Positions 8,696 through 19,800 of a stretch of 64,000 nt of DNA are shown here, one piece after another (position 1 is the stretch's first letter; each line of letters starts with the position of its first letter). The position numbers and the translations under genes are program-made. This DNA comes from Algoriphagus sp. PAP.12 (GTDB lineage: Bacteria > Bacteroidota > Bacteroidia > Cytophagales > Cyclobacteriaceae): positions 124,001 to 188,000 of the forward strand of contig NZ_JAPPSQ010000002.1 in assembly GCF_026652115.1 (NCBI RefSeq). The letters are read 5' to 3'. The notes under the pieces are model-generated. The model worked only from the letters and a program-made list of their open reading frames with translations, was not told where the DNA came from and searched no databases.

Positions 8696-10531
8696 TTATT
8701 CTGCTTCAATGGCTTGCAAAGCGTTAACCAAATAAGCCAAAGCCGCATTCCAATTAATGGCGATCTCATTGCTCGCATAGCTTTCTTGGACATCCAAATA
8801 GGATTCATCCGGAAAAGCACTGAAATACAAAACCTTATCTTGCTGTTTTGGATTTGGACCCCCTACTAAAAACCCGGGAATAGGCCCAAGGCTGTCAATT
8901 TCGGCCATCAATCGATGATGCGGGTACTGCGGATATTTCAGACCAAAGCCGGTCACATAGGAGTAGCCTGTAGCATTTCTACCTAAAATATAATCTAGGT
9001 TATCAAAAGCCCCATCCAAATAAGCAGTTTCACCAAATAGTCGATAGGCTTGGATCAGCAATATTCCTTGGTTTGAAGCGACAGCATTACTACCCCAAAC
9101 AAAATTACTTTTTTGGGTCTCCATAGGGTTCAAAAAGGCAGTTTTCAATCTTTTCTTTAAAAGATCTTCAGCAGCCAGATTCAAATGCATCCTTACTTCA
9201 TCAAACCATTTTTGTGAGACACCTCCAAGGTCTTGGTGATTCCGAAGCAAAGAATAGAATCCAAGCCATTTGACCTTAGACCATGAAGGCAAGACAAATT
9301 CTGGACTTGCTCCCTCAATTACTTTCCAATATTCCAAATTGTGTGTTGCGATAAATAACTCAGAAGCAGCCCAAATCCGTTCATCTTCGAGATTTTTATC
9401 TCCATAGGCTCCTGTAGAAATCGCAGGTGAAAATTGTTCGTTCAGTGCCGTTTGATCATAAATCACCGAAGGATTTTTTTCAGCCCAATGCCAGGCTTTT
9501 TCTGCAGCTTTTAGGTACCATTCACTGTTTTGTGGTGAATAATTTTTAAAAATTCGATGGGCCTGTGCCATGACAGCAGCAAAATCCAATGCAGCCGCAG
9601 TACTTTTCTGAACCACAAAACGCTCATGAGTCGCATGAACAGGCTGTACAAACCCTTCAAATTTGGCTGTAGTTAACTTGTGATAAACACCTCCATCCGA
9701 TGGATCCTGCATCCCAATCATCCAGTCCAAATTCCATTGAATTTCATTCAAAACATCCGGAACCTTGTCATGGGACTCTGGAATATTCAAGTCCAAGGAT
9801 CCCAAATATTTTGGAAAATCCTCCAACAGGGACAAAAGAGTAGCTACAGTAATACCGCTGTTCACCACATATTTATTATAATCCCCAGCATCATACCAGC
9901 CTTTGGAACCATCTATTTTATAACTCTCCGGACGGTAAGAATCCGCAGCCGAAGAATGAATGGAAATTTGGTGGTCAGGATGGGCAAAACTTCTCTTCCA
10001 TTTTCCTGCATATATAGAATCAATTGAAGTGGAAGCTCTTTGAAAATAAAAAGCTTTCAGAGTAGCCTTTCCCAAATCTTTCAGCAAATTATCCTGAACT
10101 TTAAATGGATGAGACTTTCCTATTTCAGGCAAAATGATTTCATATTCGCCTGAATCGGTAAGGGTTGAAAAATCAATTACATGAACTTTCTTTCCTGAAA
10201 AAGTAGAGGTAAGATTGTGGCTAGTTTTTCCTTTTAAAATCAATTCTTGGCTTTCCTTTTCGATCAACCAAAACTCCCTCTCATCACCTTCATTTATCCA
10301 AATCGCAATTTTCTTTTGGTCGGGTAGGAAACCTAATTGATTTAGTCTTAGGTTCTCTAATACTTCATATCTATCTAATTCAACTTTTGTTTTACAAGAA
10401 AACATCATCAGAATAGCTACTATAAAAACACAAGTCTGAATGCTATATCCTGCAAAATCTGATTGGGATTTGCTTTTCGACATAGCTCTAAAAACATTCA
10501 TTCTGGTTGATTCTTTATGGTTTGGAATCAT
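8696..10531 (-). CDS. GH9 endo-beta-1,4-glucanase lipoprotein with N-terminal Ig-like domain
   Basis: 611 residues. The signal ends in MFSC (Cys46), predicting a lipoprotein. Residues about 58-147 form the CelD_N-type immunoglobulin-like domain (LRLNQLGFLPDQKKIAIW) and about 155-605 the (alpha/alpha)6 GH9 barrel. GWYDAGDYNKYV carries the two catalytic-base aspartates (Asp214, Asp217), PHHRLM is the conserved substrate-binding His region, and SNEIAINWNA carries the acid Glu589. This is the full catalytic set of inverting GH9 enzymes, which cut cellulose, mixed-linkage glucan or xyloglucan. The start ATG overlaps the upstream stop codon as ATGA, implying translational coupling; an alternative start is Met11 or Met17. 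Confidence 0.92.
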   Translation of the reverse strand: MIPNHKESTRMNVFRAMSKSKSQSDFAGYSIQTCVFIVAILMMFSCKTKVELDRYEVLENLRLNQLGFLPDQKKIAIWINEGDEREFWLIEKESQELILKGKTSHNLTSTFSGKKVHVIDFSTLTDSGEYEIILPEIGKSHPFKVQDNLLKDLGKATLKAFYFQRASTSIDSIYAGKWKRSFAHPDHQISIHSSAADSYRPESYKIDGSKGWYDAGDYNKYVVNSGITVATLLSLLEDFPKYLGSLDLNIPESHDKVPDVLNEIQWNLDWMIGMQDPSDGGVYHKLTTAKFEGFVQPVHATHERFVVQKSTAAALDFAAVMAQAHRIFKNYSPQNSEWYLKAAEKAWHWAEKNPSVIYDQTALNEQFSPAISTGAYGDKNLEDERIWAASELFIATHNLEYWKVIEGASPEFVLPSWSKVKWLGFYSLLRNHQDLGGVSQKWFDEVRMHLNLAAEDLLKKRLKTAFLNPMETQKSNFVWGSNAVASNQGILLIQAYRLFGETAYLDGAFDNLDYILGRNATGYSYVTGFGLKYPQYPHHRLMAEIDSLGPIPGFLVGGPNPKQQDKVLYFSAFPDESYLDVQESYASNEIAINWNAALAYLVNALQAIEAE

Positions 10532-13500
10532 TTAGTCTTTTGATACTGGATAATTTTTCCATTTGCAGTACTCACCCAAAGCACTTCATTAGCAAGAATA
10601 GCATCTACCACTTCCTCATTGAGATTTATTCCCGTTTTCTTAGAACTGTATGCTTGAACTTTCTCTCCTTTTTGGATTGAGAATTGAATTCCTGGATTAG
10701 CTGTCAGCTTTCCGATTTTAAGCCTGGTATTTTCCAAATTCCCCAACAGCAATACCTCACCAAGTGAATACTCTATAAATCTGGAATTGGGAGAAAATTG
10801 AAATTGCAAAGGCATTTGAATAGGTTCCCAGTTTGAGCCTACTTTCTCAAAAGCAAGGCTGGCTAATGTATCGACTTGAAGAATCGAGGCCCTTTCCAAT
10901 TCTTTTTCATCAAGAATCCCCGACATTTTCACACTAGCAAATCCTTCATAATCGGGGAATTTGGCCCTCTTTCTATAAAGTTGACTAGTGAGTTCATCTC
11001 TTGAGAAAAAAGGATACATTTCTCCTTCTATTTGAATTTCCATCAAGGGGTCTACCGAACCATTTTCGTCAAAATCTGCAAAATAGAGAGACAAAGGATT
11101 GCTAGAATCGGCCTCAAGTCGACTATTCATCCCCCAATTGCCCAAAAACAATAAGTCATTTCCCTCTTTGTTTTTGGTGAGGATCATATTTCTCCAAAGA
11201 CCTCGACTTTGGACAGGAAGATTTGTTTGGGCCCAAGAAAACTTACCGGATTGAAATTGAAGTGCCCGAATGGGTTCAAACTCAGAGGCTATCCATAACT
11301 CTTCGATCTCATCTCCATTTTGATCCCAAAGCATAAGGTTATTGACTCGCTTGATTTCATCGAATAAAGGAGAAGATCGGAGTTGGAATTTTCTATTTCC
11401 TACATTTTCAAATACTCGGGTATGACTTGATTCAGGCCATCTAGCTAAAATATAGCTACCCGCAAAAACGAGATCCAAATCACCATCCCGATCAAAATCC
11501 CAAGGAATTACATTAGAATAATAATTCCCGCTACCATCATTGGGCAATTCTACTTTTTCAAAACCTAAGTTATTTCCCTGGAAATAAATGCCCCCCCCAC
11601 TTTCTCCTTCGGTAGAGACCAACAAATCGAGCTTTTCATCTGAATCCAAATCGACCAAAACCAAGTCAGTAACTCTGCCATTAATCCCTGAAATTAGGAT
11701 CCTTTTATTTTGAAAAGACTGATTTCCCTTCTCCATTAACCAGACATTCCCCTCTCCATCGCTAAAAATCAAATCTTCATGTTCTCCACTAGTTAGATTT
11801 CCTTTTGCAAAATGAATTTTAGAATTCGACCTAGCGTACAATAATTGGTTTTGGCTTTTAAAGTCTTCAATGGATGAATTGACTTTGCTGATATTGTATT
11901 CATCAACTAACTCCCAGAGTGGCTTATCTTCCGACCGAGTGTATTCAAGGGGAACAGAATTTCCATGGTTGACTTTAATTAGTTGATTTGATTCGAGCTT
12001 ATCAATCAATTGCGTTTTCCCATCTGGCCAAAGTATTTTAATAGAGTCCAAAGGTCTTTTTCCAAGGCCAAAATGTAGAATCTCGGATACATTTCCCTGA
12101 TACCCTTTGTATATCATTTGCTCCTGATATTGGAGTTTTCCCTTGGAAAAAAGCCAAACCTTGGCACCTATTCCAGATGGATTTCCCTGGGGCCCCTCCA
12201 ATTGAATTTGAAGAAAATCATTTTCACCCATGGAGGACGTATTTTCAAAAATCTGAGAAGGTTCATTTAGGTTATTAACCACCAAATCCAAATCCCCATC
12301 GAGGTCTAAATCAGCATAAACAGCCCCATTGCTATTACTGGGAATTGCGACACCCCATTGTTTGGACACATCTTCAAATTGAATCCCATTCATATTTTTA
12401 AATGCAAAATTCCCCACCTTTGTAGCGGGCATTTTTTGGATTAAATCCTGAATCGTTTCTGTGGTTACATGGGTATTCCCCAGCTGGGTATTTCGATAAT
12501 TGATGAAATCCAGATTCGTAAAATCCTTTAGAAATCCATTGGAGATAAATAAATCCGACCTACCATCATTATCAAAATCTGCTGCCAAAGGCGCCCAACT
12601 CCAATCGGTCGCCTCAATGCCTGAAAGGTTTCCAATTTCAGAAAACGAACCATTTTGACTATTCAATTGAAGCATATTGCGCATGACTTGATGATGCAAG
12701 CCTGCTCGAACAAATAGCTGATAATGTTCGTAGTTTTCTGGACTATGAAGGAGTTTTTGTCGTCTATTACTTGCAGGAAGCATATCCAGGGAAATAAGAT
12801 CAGACCAACCATCTTGATTAAAATCGGCGGCATCTACCCCCATGGTGTAATGGCTGTTAATAGAGAATGATTGTTCCAGTTCATTTCGAAAAGTTCCATC
12901 TCCTTGATTGACATAGAAATAATCGGGTGATGAATAATCATTTCCAAGGTAAATATCCGGCCAGCCATCTTGATTAAAATCAGAAATAATTGCTCCTAAA
13001 CCGTAACTCAAGGGACTACCCGAAAGACCAACTTCTCTACTGACATCTCGAAATTCACCATCTTCATTCCAATAAATCTTGGAACTGCTCATGGGGTCAT
13101 ACTCCTGAAGCATAGCTTTGAATGCTTGCGCATTAAGGTTCGTAAACAGGCTTGGATTATGATTTAGCAAAAGCATATCCAAGTCTCCATCTTTGTCAAA
13201 ATCTGAAAAATAAGATGCTACCGAATAACCTGCGTCTGCCAATCCAAACTCTTCAGCCATCTCTTTGAAATAAGGGATGCCCTGCCTATCCAACCCTTGG
13301 TTAACAAAAAGTTGATTCTTCCTGAGAGACTCTTTCAAGTTCCCAGAATAACAAACATAAATATCTTTTAAGCCATCTGAATTGATATCAACTATGGCCG
13401 CACCTGTGGTCCAGCCTCCATCTCTGCCGCCTACTCCGGTTGCAAGAGTAATATCCTTGAATTTTAGGCGTCCCTGATTTAAAAAAAGTTTATTGGTTTG

Positions 13501-13782
13501 TTGATTGGCTGTGAAAAATAAATCTTCCAATCCATCATTATTGATATCCCCAACTGCGACTCCTCCTCCATTGTAGAAATATTGATAGGAAAGAACATTT
13601 GCTATTGCAGTTTCATGAATCTGATTGGTAAAGATTAAACCTGTAGAATCTGGTGACAACAGGGTAAATAAAGTCTTCTCCTCTGCATTTTCACTAGTAT
13701 GACTTTTGCAAGAAATAAGTGAAACGAAGGAAATAAAAAACGCAATAAAGCGAAGAAAAAGAAATTGATTGGGGTGATTCAA
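10528..13782 (-). CDS. FG-GAP/VCBS repeat lipoprotein with ASPIC/UnbV domain
   Basis: A very large exported lipoprotein (1084 residues from the TTG at 13782). There is no ATG near the N-terminus: the open frame reaches back to a TTG at 13824, but that lies inside the loop of the preceding terminator, so the TTG at 13782 (MNHPNQFLFLRF..., lipobox SLISC) is preferred. At least nine calcium-loop motifs of the DxNxDGxxD type (DINNDGLEDL, DFDKDGDLDM, DFNQDGWPDI, DFDRDGDLDL) define a beta-propeller-like FG-GAP array. An ASPIC/UnbV module (LHFGLGKRPLDSIKILWPDGK) sits in the middle. It is coupled to the GH9 gene by an ATGA overlap. A role in surface glycan binding or assembly is inferred from location only. 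Confidence 0.8.
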   Translation of the reverse strand: MNHPNQFLFLRFIAFFISFVSLISCKSHTSENAEEKTLFTLLSPDSTGLIFTNQIHETAIANVLSYQYFYNGGGVAVGDINNDGLEDLFFTANQQTNKLFLNQGRLKFKDITLATGVGGRDGGWTTGAAIVDINSDGLKDIYVCYSGNLKESLRKNQLFVNQGLDRQGIPYFKEMAEEFGLADAGYSVASYFSDFDKDGDLDMLLLNHNPSLFTNLNAQAFKAMLQEYDPMSSSKIYWNEDGEFRDVSREVGLSGSPLSYGLGAIISDFNQDGWPDIYLGNDYSSPDYFYVNQGDGTFRNELEQSFSINSHYTMGVDAADFNQDGWSDLISLDMLPASNRRQKLLHSPENYEHYQLFVRAGLHHQVMRNMLQLNSQNGSFSEIGNLSGIEATDWSWAPLAADFDNDGRSDLFISNGFLKDFTNLDFINYRNTQLGNTHVTTETIQDLIQKMPATKVGNFAFKNMNGIQFEDVSKQWGVAIPSNSNGAVYADLDLDGDLDLVVNNLNEPSQIFENTSSMGENDFLQIQLEGPQGNPSGIGAKVWLFSKGKLQYQEQMIYKGYQGNVSEILHFGLGKRPLDSIKILWPDGKTQLIDKLESNQLIKVNHGNSVPLEYTRSEDKPLWELVDEYNISKVNSSIEDFKSQNQLLYARSNSKIHFAKGNLTSGEHEDLIFSDGEGNVWLMEKGNQSFQNKRILISGINGRVTDLVLVDLDSDEKLDLLVSTEGESGGGIYFQGNNLGFEKVELPNDGSGNYYSNVIPWDFDRDGDLDLVFAGSYILARWPESSHTRVFENVGNRKFQLRSSPLFDEIKRVNNLMLWDQNGDEIEELWIASEFEPIRALQFQSGKFSWAQTNLPVQSRGLWRNMILTKNKEGNDLLFLGNWGMNSRLEADSSNPLSLYFADFDENGSVDPLMEIQIEGEMYPFFSRDELTSQLYRKRAKFPDYEGFASVKMSGILDEKELERASILQVDTLASLAFEKVGSNWEPIQMPLQFQFSPNSRFIEYSLGEVLLLGNLENTRLKIGKLTANPGIQFSIQKGEKVQAYSSKKTGINLNEEVVDAILANEVLWVSTANGKIIQYQKTK

Positions 13783-13800
13783 AGTGATTCTTTTCTTGAA

Positions 13801-13838
13801 AACAAAGAAAACTCCGGGGCACAAATGCTACCCCGGAG
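13801..13838 (-). terminator. Terminator downstream of the glycan-binding protein gene
   Basis: An 8-bp perfect stem CTCCGGGG/CCCCGGAG (13812-13819 with 13831-13838), 11-base loop, followed on the minus strand by TTTTCTTTGTTTTC. It splits the locus into susC-susD-binding protein and the downstream ASPIC-GH9-esterase part; leakiness would give graded expression. Confidence 0.75.
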
Positions 13839-13858
13839 ATTTTATTAGCATGGAAATT

Positions 13859-15136
13859 CTATTCTACTGCTCTGATTAGGCGAACATTGTCAAAACCCAT
13901 CACAGCCTTAACATCATTTGCAGTTGGATTGATTACAACCAAACGAATCTGTTTCGCCCAGCCATCTCCATCCAACAAATCTTGATAGGTACTTAGACGA
14001 GTCGTTCCATTTGTCAACTGACTGGCATTCATGGATACGGTGTACCAAGACCCATCAGTTTTCCTTACAAAATCTGTAATCGGAACATTATAACTCAATT
14101 CGTTTCCATTTTTGTCTGGAAACCAGAATTGTAGCAGTAATCCTTCAATAGACTCTGTCGTACTAACTGCCATTTCAACCCTAAAATCAAATTTATTCGC
14201 AGGAGTAGAAGGACTATAGTCTTCACTTGGTGCTGTTGGGAAAATCTGCACACCTCCCCAATTTGTCAAGTTGATTACTTTGTCATTGTTCCATCCCCAA
14301 TTGGCAGGAAATGCTTGGTTCATGCCGGCAAAGCTTCCTTCAAGACTTTCTATTCCCGGTTGGGTAGGTTTGATCATTTCACCTGACAGTCCCCATCCCC
14401 AGTTCCAAGGCCATTCCAGTGCCCCATTGGTATCAAAATCTGCGATCATTCCTTTTCCGGCATAAATCTGTGAGGTACGCCCAGGCACAGATCCACCGCT
14501 TTTGGTGACTACAGAAATTGACTGACTTTCAGAAAAGTCCATCCCATCAGGTACAGTTAGTTTCAAAGTTGTACCAGAAGCATTTGTTTCAAAACCAGAA
14601 GTGACATACACATCATCTCCTGGGAAATAAACAGTATCAACGAAATAGAAATATCTGCCATATAATTCAAGCTCGTCCCCAGGTTTTACATATTGATTTT
14701 TCACTTGCAAAATCTGTGGAGCTGGTGGTAGGGTCTGAAAACTGATTACTGATTCACCGGATTTGGTGACCAATCGTAATGTATTGGGCACATCTGGATT
14801 GGTGGCAACGGTAGGGACACTATCCGTAACAGTTACGATTACAGCGTTATTGGTAACATAAGCACTATTAACTCCCAAAGGGTAATCATTTAGATACACT
14901 TGCTGTGTACCTAGAAAATTGGTTCCCATAATGGACAAGGTCGTCCCCAAAGTAGCAGAAGTCAAAGAGCTATCAGCTGTGGTTGGGTCGGTTGTTCTCA
15001 CCCTTTCAATGGTCGGAGGACCAACACTTATTTTATCTTCCTCTTGGCAGGAGCCCAATCCAATTGCCAAAGTCAAAATGGAAGCAACCACCAGAGAGTG
15101 AGATAGGTTTTTTGGATATTTTATAAGTTTCATCAT
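13859..15136 (-). CDS. Surface glycan-binding lipoprotein (IPT/TIG domains plus C-terminal glycan-binding domain)
   Basis: 425 residues. The signal ends in GLGSC (Cys30), giving a surface lipoprotein. Two IPT/TIG immunoglobulin-like domains follow (about 38-135 and 138-225; LGTTLSIMGTNFLGTQQVYL and VKPGDELELYGRYF). The C-terminal half is a beta-sandwich exceptionally rich in Trp and aromatics (WPWNWGWGLSG, FPANWGWNND, NLTNWGGVQIF), suitable for stacking on sugar rings. This is the architecture of the SGBP-B type proteins encoded directly after SusD in xyloglucan and related loci. It sits 24 bases after susD and ends before a terminator. Ligand specificity is inferred, not shown. Confidence 0.8.
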   Translation of the reverse strand: MMKLIKYPKNLSHSLVVASILTLAIGLGSCQEEDKISVGPPTIERVRTTDPTTADSSLTSATLGTTLSIMGTNFLGTQQVYLNDYPLGVNSAYVTNNAVIVTVTDSVPTVATNPDVPNTLRLVTKSGESVISFQTLPPAPQILQVKNQYVKPGDELELYGRYFYFVDTVYFPGDDVYVTSGFETNASGTTLKLTVPDGMDFSESQSISVVTKSGGSVPGRTSQIYAGKGMIADFDTNGALEWPWNWGWGLSGEMIKPTQPGIESLEGSFAGMNQAFPANWGWNNDKVINLTNWGGVQIFPTAPSEDYSPSTPANKFDFRVEMAVSTTESIEGLLLQFWFPDKNGNELSYNVPITDFVRKTDGSWYTVSMNASQLTNGTTRLSTYQDLLDGDGWAKQIRLVVINPTANDVKAVMGFDNVRLIRAVE

Positions 15137-15160
15137 TAGATCTTAATTAAACATTGAAAA

Positions 15161-16825
15161 TCACTCTCCAGAAGAGAAATCATAAGGCACTGGAGGTTTT
15201 CTCAGGTTAGGAGCTCTGGATAATTCAGAGGAAGGAATCGGAATCAAGAAATTCGATTCGTTTACATTGAAGAACCTTGGTGAGGTATCATCACTCGGAA
15301 TTTCGACATCCCACAAAGTCGGATCTGGTAATTTATCTGGATAGATGCGGAATGTACCTCTATCTTGTTCAGACAGTATCTGGTAGGCTAATTCAGGATT
15401 GTAGTAATGCAATCTTGTAAACTCATACCAAGCCTGGCCTTCCATGGCAAATTCCCGCATTCTTTCTTCGAAAATATCCTCCCAGCTTACTGAGCTAAGT
15501 GGACTTACTCCAGCTCTTTCTCTTACCATATTGACATAGGTTAGAGCAGCGGAAGGATCTTTGGAAAGAATGGCTTCTGCATAGACCAAATAGACATCTG
15601 AAAGTCTCAAGATATAAGTGTTGATCTCAGTCCCTTGCTGTACTACTTTACCATCATTGTCTTCCGGTCTTCCTACCACATACTTCTTCACCCAAGCTCG
15701 ACCATTGTAGTCTCTAGCTCCATCATTACTTCTCGCAGGTACTCTCAACTCCTGTGCGGTACCTCCTGCAGGTACTTGGGTGATGTAGGAATAATGGTCA
15801 CCAGGAAACATGAACGTAGCTTTCCTTCTGGTATCGAATGTGTAGTCGTCATACAAGTCCAACATCCATTTAGATGCTCCAATATCACCTCCCCAGCCAT
15901 CGCCGAAACCGGTAATTTCAGAACCAAAGGCCAAAAATGCCTGAACGGAATTTTGAGCTCCCCAAGCACCAGCTTGACCTGCATTGTAGGTCCATTGCAA
16001 GGCAGCTAAAGTCTCTTCATTGTTGTTGTTTGCTATTTTGAAGAGATCTTCATAATTCTCCATCAAACTAGCTCCACTATTATCAATGACTCTTTTGGCG
16101 AAATAGGCAGCAGAGTCCAAGTCAGACTGATTTCTTGAGCCTGAAACACCAGCTCTTGTCAAATACATTTTTGCCAAAAGACCTTCTGCACTCCATTTAT
16201 TCAATCTTCCGGTTTGCACGCTGGATTCAGGAAGGTTCTCAGCAGCAAACCGGATGTCCTTGATAATAAATTGCCAAACAGACTCTTCGGTATTTCTGGT
16301 CAGAGTAGTATCCTGAAGAAGAGTAGTGTTATTGGTAATGATTGGCACTGGTCCCCAGTTTTGAACAAGGTAAGAAAAGGCCAAGCCTCTCATAAATCGA
16401 CCTTCAGCCAAACCATGATTTTTGATTCGGTCTGTTACTTCCTCTCCAGCAAAGCTTTCAATATTATTAATTAAAGAATTTGACTGAGCGACCACATTGT
16501 AAAATGCTCTCCAGGCGGCTCCATTTTCAGGAGTTTCACCAGTTGTATTAAATCGAACATTCTCCAATTGATAAGATCCAGAGGTCAAAATCCCACCTCT
16601 CGCATCTCCGATTCCATGACTTGCCTTATCATTGTAGGCAAACCAGACAATATTATAAAGCGGCGCAGAAGCAGCCAGAATTTGGTCATCATTCTGATAG
16701 AAATTCGCATCAACGATTGCATCTAATGGAGGCCTGTCCAAGAACTCATCAGAGCAACCCGATAATCCCAAACTCAAAGCTGCTACACCCGCCAGGATAT
16801 TCCTGATATTTATATGTTTTTTCAT
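15161..16825 (-). CDS. SusD/RagB-family nutrient-binding outer-membrane lipoprotein
   Basis: 554 residues, the normal size for SusD. The lipoprotein signal ends in GLSGC (Cys24), followed by SDEFLDRPP, the usual start of mature SusD proteins. The N-terminal part is the helical TPR-like scaffold and the C-terminal part carries the RagB/SusD signature region (YILRLSDVYLVYAEAIL and the WEDIFEERMREFAMEGQAWYE block). SusD proteins form a lid on the SusC barrel and bind oligosaccharides at the cell surface. It follows susC by 18 bases and precedes the glycan-binding protein by 24, so the three form one transcription unit. Confidence 0.95.
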   Translation of the reverse strand: MKKHINIRNILAGVAALSLGLSGCSDEFLDRPPLDAIVDANFYQNDDQILAASAPLYNIVWFAYNDKASHGIGDARGGILTSGSYQLENVRFNTTGETPENGAAWRAFYNVVAQSNSLINNIESFAGEEVTDRIKNHGLAEGRFMRGLAFSYLVQNWGPVPIITNNTTLLQDTTLTRNTEESVWQFIIKDIRFAAENLPESSVQTGRLNKWSAEGLLAKMYLTRAGVSGSRNQSDLDSAAYFAKRVIDNSGASLMENYEDLFKIANNNNEETLAALQWTYNAGQAGAWGAQNSVQAFLAFGSEITGFGDGWGGDIGASKWMLDLYDDYTFDTRRKATFMFPGDHYSYITQVPAGGTAQELRVPARSNDGARDYNGRAWVKKYVVGRPEDNDGKVVQQGTEINTYILRLSDVYLVYAEAILSKDPSAALTYVNMVRERAGVSPLSSVSWEDIFEERMREFAMEGQAWYEFTRLHYYNPELAYQILSEQDRGTFRIYPDKLPDPTLWDVEIPSDDTSPRFFNVNESNFLIPIPSSELSRAPNLRKPPVPYDFSSGE

Positions 16826-16843
16826 TTGATTCTTCTTTTGGGT

Positions 16844-19800
16844 TTAAAAGTCAATTCCTAAGCTGATGGTATACATTCTTGTTTGAGGATACCTTGCAAA
16901 ATCAACTCCGATCAACTGGTTTTCTGCAGATACATTGTTTCCAACATAGGCACCAACTTCAGGATCATAACCTTTGTATTTTGTCCATGTGAAGGCATTT
17001 TGAACCCCTACCATTAGTCTTCCTCCGCGGATTACATTTTGGCCACCTAAAAGCTCACTTGGAATATTGTAGCTCAGTTGAATGTTTTTCAATCTTACAA
17101 ATGACCCGTCTTCCACATACTTATCTGAAATCCTTGTACTGTTACCATTCAGATCAGTTACAGTGATTCTTGGGATATTGGTATCAGAGTTTACGATAAA
17201 AGGATTACCGGATTCATCCATTTCGATTCTGGCATAATCATAGGTCTCAGCCAGCATATTTCTTCCCAAGTAGATGTTATTTGGAGCGATATTTCTGAAT
17301 CTATTGAAGTTGTAGATATCGTTTCCAACTGCACCTGTCAACAAGATATCCAAGGTGAAGTTTTTGTAAGAAAACTGCTGAGTCGTACCAAAAGTCAATT
17401 TTGGCCAAGGGTTACCGATGAATGTTTGATCTCTTTCATCAATGACACCATCACCATTCAAGTCTTTGAATTTGATATCTCCAACATAGATTCCGTCCTC
17501 ACCTACTGGCAATGGACTTCCAGAGTTGTCAACAGGTCTAGCACTTGATTCGACTTCTTCCAAGGATTGGAACAATCCATCAGAAACATATCCGTAGAAC
17601 ATCCATGGCGCCTGACCAATTACTGCTCTCTGCGTAAAGTCATTCATGTACCAAGCAGTTCTATCGATAAAGGCAGTCTGAGAGAAGAATTGAGTAACTT
17701 TCGTCTTAAATCCAGAGAAGTTGAAGTTAGAAGTCCAGCTGAATCCACTTGCTCTGTTATCAATATTGATGGTATTGATGGTGATCCCAAAACCACGGTT
17801 TTCCAAAGCTCCGATATTCACAGTTGGAGTACCGATACTTCCTTCTGCTGATGTCCCCATGTACCAAGGCAGTGGGTTTGGAAGAAGAAGGTTATCAGTT
17901 TTCTTCAGGTAAAAATCCCCCTCCAACTGAATTCTGTTGTTAAACATATTCAAGTTGAAACCCACATTGTAGGTTTGTGTTTCTTCCCATTTCAAAGAAG
18001 GATTTCCAAATCTTGAAACCAAAAATCCACCTCCCCAAGGGGTAGGAATACTCGGAGAACTCAAAGGAGCAAAAATCGCATTCGCATTCCCTTGGTTCCC
18101 TGTCAAACCCGTTTCAAAACGGATTTTTAACTCATCCATCCATTCTACATCATTTAGGAAATTTTCTTCAGATACTCTCCATGCTGCTGAAACTGAAGGG
18201 AAATACCCCCATCTGTTTTCAGGACCGAAATTGGCTGATCCATCCGCTCTGAATGCTCCTAAAATGATATACTTTTCATTAAAGGTATAATTAACTCTCC
18301 CGAAGTAGGACTCCATCGCCCAATGGCCAGCTCCACCACTGTTTGTAGCGCCCTGAGCAGAACCCAACCCAAGCTCCGGAAGGTCATTGGAAGGAAAATT
18401 AACACGGGAAGCATTCATGAATTCATACTGGGAAGCTTGAGCTTCGTGACTGACCATCGCATCGATGGAATGCTTTCCAAAAGTCTTGCTGTAAGTCAAG
18501 ATTTGGTTCCAGTTCCAATAGAAACTGTTATCAGAATTCTTCGTCAACTGATTGACATCATTGCTGATCACACCCAAAGTATAGGTTGGTGTAAAGAAAT
18601 GGCCATTGTTATAATTGACATTTCCATTGACCATCGTTCGGAATTTCAAACCTTCGATGATGTCCACCTCTACATTGAAACCACCAAGAGCTCCTCTTCT
18701 TTTATAATTTCTATCCAAAAGATTAGCCAATGCAATCGGGTTTAATGGAGTAAACTGAAGGCTGGAACCGTTAATCGGGTCTGCACCACCCCAAGATCCA
18801 TCTGGATTGGTTACCGGGATATTTGGGGCCATCTGAATCGCATTACTGATGACATCTGAGCTTCCTGTCGCCAACTGCTCATCTGTATGGAAAAGTTGAA
18901 GGTTTACACCCAACTTCAACCACTTTCTGGTTTGATTATCCAGATTGACGCGCATCGAATATCTTTCAAATCCAGATCCAATCGCCACACCTTCCTGATT
19001 GAAATACTCTCCGGAAATGTAGAATTGTGTTTTATCGTTTCCTCCATTTAGATTCAAAGTATGCTTATTCAAAGCTGCAGTTTTGAAAAGTGCATTTTGC
19101 CAATCAGTCCCCGGACCTAAAAGAGAAGGATCCAAAAAAGCAGCAGGAGGTTCACCACCTGAAATCTCATTGATTTCATTGGTCATTGTCGCATATTGCT
19201 GAAGGTTCATCACTTCCAAAGGTTCTGGCTTATCCTGAAGTGAGAACAAATAGTTGTAGCTAATTTTGGTATCACCGGATTTCCCTCTTTTCGTGGTAAT
19301 CATGATAACACCATTCGTTCCTCTTGAACCATAAATAGCAGTTGCTGAAGGTCCTTGCAAAACCTCCATTGACTCGATATCGCTCGGGTTAAGACCTGCC
19401 AGCGGATTTGTAGAGGAAGTATTTCCATAGGAAACAGTTTGAGGCTGGATTTGTACTCCATCGATTACATAAAGAGGTTCATTGGTACCTCCAATGGAAT
19501 TAATTCCTCGGATATTAACAGAGATTCCTCCGCCAGGAGCACCTGTATTCTGAGTCACGTATACACCTGCAGCACGCCCTTGCAAAGCCTGCTCTATAGT
19601 GGTATTGACTGTTCTTTCGATATCCTCTGAAGAAACTGAAACCTGCGCGCTGGACATGTCTCGTTTTTTCATTGTACCATACCCGACTACTACGACCTCA
19701 TCTAGGGAAGACATATCTTCTTCCAGATTGACATCAATCACTGTCTGATTTCCTACTTGGATTTCCTGAGATTTGAATCCAATGAAACTAAAAACCAATA

